Assembly (NCBI GenBank): GCA_016709335.1
Contig: JADJNC010000004.1
Coordinates: forward strand, 1 to 64,000
DNA length: 64,000 bases
Source: Candidatus Propionivibrio dominans
GTDB lineage: Bacteria > Pseudomonadota > Gammaproteobacteria > Burkholderiales > Rhodocyclaceae
Direction: 5' to 3'
This document shows, piece after piece, positions 1-6,706 of this stretch. A program made the position numbers and the translations under genes. The number at the start of each line of letters is the position of its first letter. The first letter of the stretch is position 1. The notes under the pieces are model-generated. The model was not told where the DNA came from. It worked only from the letters and a program-made list of their open reading frames with translations, and ran no database searches.

Positions 1-280
1 GCTTCAACAGTAGAAAATCCAGCGTACTGACGAATGGTCCCTGGACGCACGGCGTACGTAATTGGCCTGCGGGCCGCGAACAAAGGAACCATACCGGGGA
101 AGCGTGTCGGGTACACTCAGTCCGGCAAGATCCTGCTTGGTATAGCGACTTCGACGACACCTTCAGTGTCACCCGGTTCATTGCCTCAATATCGCCACCG
201 GGGGCTGATTTGGCGGCAGATTTTTTCCAGGCGTCGAGATTTGATGAATCAAGAAGCACGGCTTTGTTCTCGTTGGACAT
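1..280 (-). pseudogene. Methylmalonyl-CoA mutase large subunit, 5' fragment, frameshifted
   Basis: Reading leftwards from an ATG at 280 (weak AAGG upstream), the product begins MSNENKAVLLDSSNLDAWKK and continues SAAKSAPGGDIEAMN, a typical N-terminus of the B12-dependent methylmalonyl-CoA mutase large subunit. Later family pieces appear only by changing frame: a stretch TKQDLAGLSVPDTLP, then FVRGPQA, then YAVRPGTIRQYAGFSTVE near the window edge, where the family has RPWTIRQYAGFST. At least two or three indels are needed in 280 bases, and the conserved Trp of RPWTIRQ is Gly here. The enzyme interconverts methylmalonyl-CoA and succinyl-CoA. The gene continues off the left edge. The damage may be real decay or poor sequence at a contig end. 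The partner epimerase gene at 22.2 kb is also frameshifted. Confidence 0.75.
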
Positions 281-522
281 GACAAGACCTTTCAGAATGT
301 TAGAAACTTGGGGGACGTTCTTCAACCGGAAATACAGAAAACCGTAACCGGTTGCAAGCGTTGCGCTCACCAGCGGCTGAAAACTCGCCACGAACCAATA
401 ATCCTACTTGACCCACCGCCTCAAGGCAAGAAAAATACGCCCCGGCAGACGTTTTCCCCCGTTGGGAAACAAGCAGCTAAAATCATGCTTTACATTCATT
501 CTTTTGCATTCATGAACGCGGC

Positions 523-1324
523 TCAGGCAAAAAGGCTCCAGAGCATCTTCGCCGCCAGTGTGATGAGCACGCAGGCGAAGATGCGTTTCAGGGTTGTGAC
601 GGGTAGGCGGTGGGCCAGCCTGGCGCCGAGCGGGGCAATCAGCATGCTCGACGGAACCAGCCAGACGAGCGCCGGCAAATAAACGAAGCCCACACTCAAC
701 GGGGGTAAATCGGCGCGGCCCCAGCCGTTATAGATGTAGCCGAGGCTACCGCCGACGGCAATCGGAAACCCGATGGCCGCCGAAGTGCCGATCGCATTCT
801 GTACGCGCACATTGCACCAGGTCAGGAAGGGCACGGTCAGCGACCCACCGCCGATGGCCACCAGCGCCGAAACAGCGCCGATTCCCGTACCAACGGCGAA
901 GACGCCGCCGATTCCCGGCAACTCACGCGATGCCTTGGGCTTGAGGTCAAGAATCATCTGCAAGGCAACGAAACAGACAAAGCAGGTGAAAAACAGCGCC
1001 AGCAGGCTTGGCCGGAACATTGGAGGCAAACAGGGTACCTAACAGCGAACCGAAAAGGATTCCCGGTGTGATCTGGATGACCACTTTCCAGAGTACGGCG
1101 TCGTGTTGATGATGCGCATGGAGACTTGACAGCGAGGTGAACAGGATCGTCGCGATGGATGTGCCGAGTGCCAGATGAAGCACTTCACCCGGAGGGAAAC
1201 CGTCTTGGGCAGCAAACATCATGGTCATCATCGGTACCATCACCAGCCCGCCGCCGATGCCCAGCATGCCGGCAAAGAATCCGGCAAACAGCCCCAGTCC
1301 GATATACGCCATCCACCAACTCAC
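523..1324 (-). pseudogene. TauE/SafE-family sulfite exporter-like permease, frameshifted
   Basis: This is a membrane protein of the TauE/SafE (DUF81) family, which moves sulfur oxyanions or other organic anions across the inner membrane. The N-terminal half has the family motif GMLGIGGGLVMVPMM, and the C-terminal half has the second, repeat-related motif ALVAIGGGSLTVPFL. The two halves are in different frames. Removing one base in the TT at 1008-1009 joins SNVPA directly to SLLALFFTCFVCF and restores a protein of about 266 residues, the normal family length. I place the start at a GTG at 1324 because an AGGGAGG sits just upstream; an in-frame ATG lies at 1360. A one-base error in a short run is a likely cause, so the real gene may be intact. 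Confidence 0.8.
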
Positions 1325-1420
1325 AGGATCCTCCCTTAAGACATGATTGTAGCCTGCCATTCGAGAAAACCCGCAAACAGCAAGCGTGCTGGTCTATCAT
1401 TCGCGTGAAACAGGTGACTC

Positions 1421-1678
1421 ATGAACTCCATTACATCGACAATCGGCTTTGTTGCCGCCATCCTCACTACCGTATCTTTTGTTCCGCAGGTATTGAAAGT
1501 CTGGCGAACGCGTTCAGCGAAGGACATTTCGCTTGGCATGTATTCCTTGTTCACGCTGGGTATCGCCGCCTGGCTGGTCTACGGCGTTCTGATTGATTCG
1601 TGGCCAGTGATTCTGGCCAACCTCGTCACCCTGATGCTGGCTGGCAGCGTTCTGGTCATGAAGCTGAAATTCGCTTGA
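1421..1678 (+). CDS. SemiSWEET sugar transporter (PQ-loop/MtN3 family)
   Basis: This is an 85-residue protein with three predicted membrane segments. It carries the hallmark PQ-loop near residue 22 (TVSFVPQVLKVWRTRSAKDI), followed by SLGMYSLFTLGIAAWLVYG. Bacterial SemiSWEETs are half-size relatives of SWEET transporters that dimerise to pass sugars across the inner membrane. Length and motif match the family well. It lies between a divergently transcribed TauE-like gene and a convergent hexose kinase gene, a plausible sugar-linked neighbour. The substrate cannot be told from the sequence. Confidence 0.88.
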   Translation: MNSITSTIGFVAAILTTVSFVPQVLKVWRTRSAKDISLGMYSLFTLGIAAWLVYGVLIDSWPVILANLVTLMLAGSVLVMKLKFA

Positions 1679-1708
1679 AACGAGAAACACGCAAACCCAT
1701 CAACAGGG

Positions 1709-2701
1709 CTACAGCGAGGCCATGAATGAAGCCTCGAGAAGTCCGGGGCGCACGGTTCGGGCATTCGACTGAGCACAGGCTGTAGCCAGGCCGATGGCTT
1801 TTTCAAGCGCCTCCAGCGGTATGTTGTCCCAGTCCGCGTTGCTGCAGGGCGTCAACAAGTGCGCCAGCAAGCCGGCAAGAAATGCGTCTCCGGAACCAAT
1901 CGGATTAATGATTTGCTCTGCGGCAAGGGCAGGTACCGGGATTGATCGCACCTCCCCGTCGCGGGCCAGCAGAATGCTTCCAGCGCCACGCGTAAGAACA
2001 AAGCTTGTCGCCTGATTCCGCGATACTTCAGCAACGGCATTGATGATCTCGGCAGAAACAAGCGGTTCAGCCAGGTCTCCGCCATGCTCGCCTCCACTGA
2101 AGCGCCGGGCGAAAAATGTTGCGGCAAATTCGGCAAGATTGATCTTGACCACGGCCGGTCGTGCAGCGAGGGTATCAAGGAGAACAGAGCCTTGCACATC
2201 AAGCAGTACAGGCACCCCGGACTCGCGGGCCATGCTCGCCAGACGGGCCAGGTATCCCGCCGGATAGCCAGGCGCCATCGATCCGGCGAGCACCAGCGCC
2301 GAAGCTGACGGCAACATCGCCTGTACCGTTTGGGTCAGGGTATCGACACAGGATTCATCGACCGGAGAAGAGGGTTCAACCAGCTCGGTGACCCGTCGCC
2401 CGGTGGCCATGGAGGTTTCCACGATGGAAGTGCAGGTTCGCAATGGGCCGGATGAGGGGATAAGCCGAAGATCCAGCCCTTCCAGTCTGGCCAGCGACAT
2501 CAGTTCGTCCGCGTTGCTGCCGCCTTGAGCCAGGCAACAAGCCTCGACGCCCAGTCGCTGCAGCACCCGACAGACATTCACCCCCTTGCCTGCGGCATCG
2601 ACAATAACGCTTGTCAGCCGGTTTACTTCGCCCAGAATCAGCGAATCGATGATTACCGAGCGCTGAAATCCCGGGCTCAGGCAAATGCAGATAACGGGCA
2701 T
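1709..2701 (-). CDS. PfkB-family hexose kinase (1-phosphofructokinase-like)
   Basis: This is a ribokinase/PfkB-fold sugar kinase of about 330 residues. The N-terminal region has the substrate-binding GKGVNVCRVLQRLG signature of the 1-phosphofructokinase/tagatose-6-phosphate kinase branch. The C-terminal signature is INPIGSGDAFLAGLLAHLL, where the GSGD segment forms the anion hole and its Asp is the catalytic base. The likely reaction is ATP-dependent phosphorylation of a sugar phosphate in the cytoplasm. I chose ATG 2701 over an upstream TTG because an AGAGG lies about nine bases before it. No PTS genes are next to it, so the exact substrate is open. The neighbouring SemiSWEET hints at sugar use. 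Confidence 0.82.
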   Translation of the reverse strand: MPVICICLSPGFQRSVIIDSLILGEVNRLTSVIVDAAGKGVNVCRVLQRLGVEACCLAQGGSNADELMSLARLEGLDLRLIPSSGPLRTCTSIVETSMATGRRVTELVEPSSPVDESCVDTLTQTVQAMLPSASALVLAGSMAPGYPAGYLARLASMARESGVPVLLDVQGSVLLDTLAARPAVVKINLAEFAATFFARRFSGGEHGGDLAEPLVSAEIINAVAEVSRNQATSFVLTRGAGSILLARDGEVRSIPVPALAAEQIINPIGSGDAFLAGLLAHLLTPCSNADWDNIPLEALEKAIGLATACAQSNARTVRPGLLEASFMASL

Positions 2702-2918
2702 GACCAATTAGCCTCTGGCTGTAAATAAGTATCATGATAGACAATCCGGCAGTACCCCACTGGATTAACTTCATGGCTTATCATTTGTGTTATCCGGGTA
2801 TTCAAGCTCGATCAGGGGTGCGGCCCTTGGCAGCCCCGGATTCCTCACGGTCGCCGCTGGCCAGCATTGACACCGGATGGCAGCGCCGCGCATAACTCAT
2901 CAATGAAGGAATCTCCTG

Positions 2919-3717
2919 ATGTCGAAACGTCTGCCGCAGCGCATCGCCTGCCTGACCACCGAAACCGTTGAGGTGCTCTACGCAATTGGCGAGCAGGAGC
3001 GCATCGTCGGCATCAGCGGCTACACCGTTCACCCGCCGCGTGCGCGCAAGGAAAAGCCCAAGGTCTTCGCCTTCACCAGTGGCGACATCGACAAAATCCT
3101 CGCCGTGCAGCCCGATCTGGTACTCACCTTTTCCAATCTGCAAGCCGACATCGCCCGCGATCTGATCCAGGCCGGGGTAGCGGTGCACGCCTTCAACCAG
3201 CGCAGCGTCGAAGACATTCTGGCGATGATCGAGACCGTCGGCCGGCTGGTCGGCGCCGACGATAAAACACTGGCGCTGGTCGCCGATCTGGAGAAAATCA
3301 TCGCACAAGCGCGTCGCCGCCGCCAGGCTGCCGCGTCGGCCAAAAGTCTATTTCGAGGAATGGAACGATCCGCCGATCTCCGGCATCGGCTGGGTGTCGG
3401 ATCTGATCACCATCGCCGGCGGCCAAGACATCTTCAGGGACTACGCTGCCAAACAATCGGCCAAAGACCGCATTATTGCCGACCCGCTGGAAATTGTCCG
3501 GCGCGCTCCTGAGATCATCATCGGCTCTTGGTGCGGCAAGAAATTCCGCCCCGAGAACGTCGCCGCCCGGCCCGGCTGGGCGGGAGTGCCGGCGCTTGTC
3601 GGCGGGCAATTGCATGAAATCAAATCAGCGGTCATCCTCAATCCGGGTCCGGTAGCGATCCGTGAGGGCTTGCCGGCCCTGACGCACATTTTCGAACAGT
3701 GGGCCGACCTTGGCTGA
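2919..3717 (+). pseudogene. btuF: BtuF-like cobalamin-binding ABC transporter protein, frameshifted
   Basis: This is a periplasmic-binding-protein fold of the BtuF/FhuD type. The first part reads RIACLTTETVEVLYAIGEQE and continues through GISGYTVHPP and VFAFTSGDIDKILAVQPDLV, the typical lobe 1 of vitamin B12 or siderophore binding proteins. After residue about 141 the frame breaks. Deleting one A from the run at 3342-3345 continues the protein as VYFEEWNDPPISGIGWVSDL, then AGGQDIF and the end FEQWADLG at 3717. The restored length, about 265 residues, is normal. No obvious signal peptide is seen at the annotated start, so the true start may differ or the protein may be cytoplasmic. The other B12 uptake genes (btuBCD) lie 7 kb away on the other strand, with the RiPP locus between them. 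Confidence 0.75.
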
Positions 3718-4382
3718 AAAGCAACCGGGGTAACTGCGTCCTGGCGTCAACCACCGGCAGCAAGTGGTGCATGTCACAGCGTTCGCGCAGCGCGCACCGA
3801 AGGACTTCAATTTTGGCGTCACTGTAGCGGTGAGGATCATTGGCATGGCGCCGGCTCGATAAACGGGTATCCGTATTCCATGATTGATATGCAGCAGCAA
3901 TTGTGCGTTACAGCATTACGCGGAAATTCATGATGAGCATATGGTTTGTTGCACTGTCTCAATCCGACCCATTCCGGTCATTAGACCTCTCGAACATTGG
4001 ATGACCGGTCCTGATCACTCTGTGGACTTTCGCGCTACAAGGAAACAATCATTTTCATTTTGGGTGAGACGACATCGCCGCCACGCCAGATGAGATCCGT
4101 GCGCCCCACTCTGGGAGATGCAGGGCGCTACCCTGGTCGAGGACGAACCGCAGCCCCAACCGGTGCCGGACTACGAATTCGACCCGCATATCGCTTGGTA
4201 GTTGCGGCATGGAAGTAGCCATGCGTAAAAGTCCAGACTGAAGCAAGACGAGCTGCCATCGCCCGTCGTGAGAGGACTCGTGCCTGTGGCCATCCGCCAA
4301 GCCGGTCCGGCGGATGGCCACAGGCACTGAGCAGAGCGGGATTCGGATGACATTTTAAGGGCCACCGGGGCGAAATTTGAGA
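3718..4382 (+). other. Gene-poor stretch with possible coding remnants
   Basis: No intact gene is convincing here. Around 4070-4200 on the plus strand a protein-like tail can be read across one frame change (DDIAATPDEIRAP, then LWEMQGATLVEDE, ending DYEFDPHIAW at a stop near 4199). It looks like the end of a decayed gene that I cannot identify. A long perfect inverted repeat lies at 4280-4327 and is listed separately. The region marks the left border of the RiPP island. Confidence 0.35.
4280..4327. repeat. Perfect 19-bp inverted repeat with 10-base loop
   Basis: The arms GTGCCTGTGGCCATCCGCC (4280-4298) and its exact complement (4309-4327) flank the loop AAGCCGGTCC. A 19-bp perfect, GC-rich stem is far beyond chance. 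There is no T-run after it, so it is not a classic intrinsic terminator. It lies about 55 bases upstream of the strong promoter at 4383-4412. It could be a remnant of a mobile-element end or recombination site, or a transcription-blocking hairpin. Confidence 0.8.
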
Positions 4383-4412
4383 TTGACACCCCTTGATGGT
4401 GGCTCATATACT
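4383..4412 (+). promoter_or_regulatory. Strong sigma70-type promoter upstream of the RiPP precursor
   Basis: A consensus -35 TTGACA (4383-4388) and a -10 TATACT (4407-4412) are separated by 18 bases. It points at the Nif11-type precursor gene, leaving an untranslated leader of about 220 bases. This is one of the closest matches to consensus that I see in the window and suggests the peptide is made at high level. Confidence 0.65.
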
Positions 4413-4639
4413 TTCGATGGTGCCGTTGGATTTCCTATCCTTCGAATCCGTGGCCCGGGGTCGGGTTTGGCGATTTCAGGTTTCCACGCGACCGATTGCG
4501 TGCCAACATGAAAGCGGGAAGGCTGGCCCGTCGCAAGAAGGACAAGGCGATTCCAGCCGGCCCACACCATCAGCCACGGCGGAGGACGAATCCTTCGTTC
4601 CACTTCGGTGCCATGAGCACCCCATATCAGGAGACCGAC

Positions 4640-4948
4640 ATGAGCCGTCAATCATTCGATGCTTTCATGAGTGCATTGCAAAAGGACACGAGCCTGCAGA
4701 AAGAGTTGCGCGAGAAGATCGGGGATCCGGCGCAGGGAGTGGGATCCGAGGATCTGACCCAGTTTGCCGCAGCATGTGGCTACGACTTCAAGGTCGAGGA
4801 GATCATCAATGAGCTGAACGAAAAGCAACTTGACTCCGTGGCCGGCGGTTTGTCGTTCAGCAATCCATTGTCGCTGACCTATCACAAGGTCCAGACCGCG
4901 CTCACGGATACCCACATCAAGTTCGACGTCAGTTCCTGGAAATGGTGA
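4640..4948 (+). CDS. Nif11-type RiPP precursor peptide (double-glycine leader)
   Basis: This is a 102-residue precursor peptide. Residues 1-70 form a Nif11-like leader (SFDAFMSALQKD, LREKIGD, FAAACGYDFKVEEI, LNEKQLDSVAGG), with the typical Phe/Leu helix spacing and a terminal double-Gly cleavage motif. The remaining 32 residues, beginning LSFSNPLSLTYHK and ending DVSSWKW, are the likely core. The core has no Cys, so lanthionine or sactionine bridges are excluded. It is rich in Ser, Thr, Val, Ile and Leu, which are possible C-methylation sites. The start at 4640 is set by CAGGAG eight bases upstream; reading further upstream in frame gives unrelated low-complexity sequence. The two downstream enzymes (methyltransferase and B12-type radical SAM maturase) are its likely modifiers. 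The final product is unknown. Confidence 0.88.
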   Translation: MSRQSFDAFMSALQKDTSLQKELREKIGDPAQGVGSEDLTQFAAACGYDFKVEEIINELNEKQLDSVAGGLSFSNPLSLTYHKVQTALTDTHIKFDVSSWKW

Positions 4949-4958
4949 TTCGACCAGA

Positions 4959-5126
4959 CTAGCAGCCTGTCGGACTTGACCAAGTCGGCTGCAAAAAGTG
5001 GGAAGACGGCTCATTTTTCCCCGTATTTCTGCGCGAATAGAACAACTATTCGCTTGAAATCCGTGAAAAACTGCGCTCGTCTCCCACTTTTTTCGCTTCG
5101 ACCCATCAAGTCCGACAGGCTGCTAG
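4959..5126. mobile_element. MITE-like element with 21-bp perfect terminal inverted repeats
   Basis: A 168-bp element begins CTAGCAGCCTGTCGGACTTG and ends with its exact reverse complement (21 bp perfect when the next base is included). The interior is also roughly self-complementary: AAAAAGTGGGAAGACG on the left faces AAAAAAGTGGGAGACG read from the right, and GCGAATAG faces CTATTCGC near the centre, so the whole element can fold into one long hairpin. CTAG at both ends could be a target duplication. It carries no gene. It sits ten bases after the RiPP precursor stop and before the first maturation enzyme, so it may separate their expression. Confidence 0.8.
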
Positions 5127-5205
5127 GGCGGTTTCTCCCGGGCCATGCGTTTCTGTCATCTCTGGCCGGCCTTGCGAGCGTGATCCGGACAGGTGAATCG
5201 GCGCG

Positions 5206-6690
5206 ATGAGCGAAATGGTTCCGGCGTTCGCCTCAGCGACCGATCGCGAGACCTTGGTGCGCCTTTTCGACGCCGCCGGTTATCACGAGTTGCGTCTTTG
5301 CGAATTGCTCGGTCCTGACGCCGCATCGCCGCGCCTGCCCGATGCGGCCGTCCTGCGTCGGCGCACGGCGTCCGATCCTGTTGCCGGTTTGTTGGTTCGC
5401 CTGTTGGGCGCCGGTGACGCGGTGCCGCGCACAGAGTTGTCGGCGGCTTTCGGCGAGTCCGGCGTCCACCTGCTTGAAGGAGTCGGCCTGGTCGAATCCG
5501 TCGTTTCATCCGGCGAATCCGGGCCCTCCGTCCTTGCCACTGTGCGGCTCGTGCCCGCGGGGACCCGATGGATCGCCAGCGACCGCCGTGACCGCCATTT
5601 CACCGGGGCCAGCGACTTCGTTCCCGGTCCGTCCCCGGTGTCTCGCCACTTGGCCGCGCTGTTGATTCCGCGTCCGGTCGAGTCGGCGCTCGATCTGGGT
5701 TGCGGCAGCGGTGTGCTCACGCTGGGCCTCTCCGAACATGCGCGTCGCGTCGTCGCCGCCGACCTCAATCCTCGTGCCGTCGCGATGACGCGTTTCAGCG
5801 CAGCACTCAACGGCGTCGATCGCATCGAGACCCGGACCGGCGACCTGTTCGAGGCGGTGCGCGGCGAGCGTTTCGAGCTCATCGTCTGCAATCCGCCCTT
5901 CGTGCTGTCGCCGCGCCCGACCTACATGTACCGCGACGGCGGAGCCAGCCTGTCGCGCCGGATCGTCCGCGAAGCGCCGAACCACCTAGCCGACGGCGGT
6001 ACACTGCAGATGCTCTGCAACTGGCCGCAGTGTGCGGGTCAGGACTGGCGTGCCGAACTCGACCGGTGGTTCGAAGGCTGCCCGTGCGATGCATGGGTAT
6101 TGCGCGAGAGCAGCCTCGATGCCTTAAGCTATGCCTCCGTCTGGTTGGGCCAACAGTATCCCGAAGGCATTCCCGGTACGGTCCTTGACGATTGGATGGA
6201 TTACTTCGCACGTGAAGGCATCGCCTCGGTCGGCGGCGGACTCGTCGTCCTACGGTCGGTGTCGGGGCGATCGCCATGGCACGAGTTCCGCGACATGCCG
6301 CCGCTGGCTCAACCGGTTGGCGAGGCAATCGCGCGCACCTGCGAGGCCCGTGATCGTGCGCTGCGGATGGCGACCGACGACGAACTGCTGGCAGCTCGCT
6401 GGCGCCCTTCGCCGGACCTCGAATATCGCGCGGCGCAGCGTCCGGACGGCAACGGGTGGACGGTCGCAGAATCGCGCCTGACTCTGCGCGCGGGCCTGCA
6501 GTTCGTGATGCAGGCCGATCCGATCGCAGCGGAGATCGTCGGTCGTCTCGACGGCCGACGTTCCCTGCACGAGGCCGTGCAGGCCTTCGCGTCGGATCAC
6601 GACGTGTCGGCCGACGATTTTCTGCCGAACCTGCCCGCCGCTTTCCGCGCCTTGATCTGGCTCGGCTTGGTCCTCCCGGCGGATTCCTGA
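5206..6690 (+). CDS. Class I SAM methyltransferase with DUF7059-like N-terminus and PqqD-like C-terminus (RiPP locus)
   Basis: This is a 494-residue protein with three visible parts. Residues 1-130 form a helical N-terminal domain like DUF7059 of HemK/PrmC-type methyltransferases. Residues about 160-300 form the SAM-binding Rossmann domain, with motif I ALDLGCGSGVLTLGL and the catalytic NPPF loop near residue 229, typical of enzymes methylating planar or amide nitrogens. The last 95 residues (DPIAAEIVGRLDGRRSLHEA, then LPAAFRALIWLGLVLP) resemble the small winged helix of PqqD-like RiPP recognition elements. This suggests a fused leader-peptide-binding module. The gene lies 16 bases before the radical SAM maturase and downstream of the precursor, so a role in peptide modification is likely. 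The target residue is unknown. Base composition is very GC-rich compared with flanking genes, consistent with transfer. Confidence 0.78.
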   Translation: MSEMVPAFASATDRETLVRLFDAAGYHELRLCELLGPDAASPRLPDAAVLRRRTASDPVAGLLVRLLGAGDAVPRTELSAAFGESGVHLLEGVGLVESVVSSGESGPSVLATVRLVPAGTRWIASDRRDRHFTGASDFVPGPSPVSRHLAALLIPRPVESALDLGCGSGVLTLGLSEHARRVVAADLNPRAVAMTRFSAALNGVDRIETRTGDLFEAVRGERFELIVCNPPFVLSPRPTYMYRDGGASLSRRIVREAPNHLADGGTLQMLCNWPQCAGQDWRAELDRWFEGCPCDAWVLRESSLDALSYASVWLGQQYPEGIPGTVLDDWMDYFAREGIASVGGGLVVLRSVSGRSPWHEFRDMPPLAQPVGEAIARTCEARDRALRMATDDELLAARWRPSPDLEYRAAQRPDGNGWTVAESRLTLRAGLQFVMQADPIAAEIVGRLDGRRSLHEAVQAFASDHDVSADDFLPNLPAAFRALIWLGLVLPADS

Positions 6691-6706
6691 GACTGTCGCC
6701 GTCGCC

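Noticed and set aside
2720..2918. Possible B12 riboswitch before the BtuF-like gene
   Set aside because: No GCCCCCGCAAC box or GCCACTG motif in this stretch, unlike the clear aptamer upstream of btuB.
4393..4812. Long plus-strand open frame overlapping the RiPP precursor
   Set aside because: It runs through the leader of the Nif11 gene in another frame and has no family features; the Nif11 frame has a ribosome site and clear motif.
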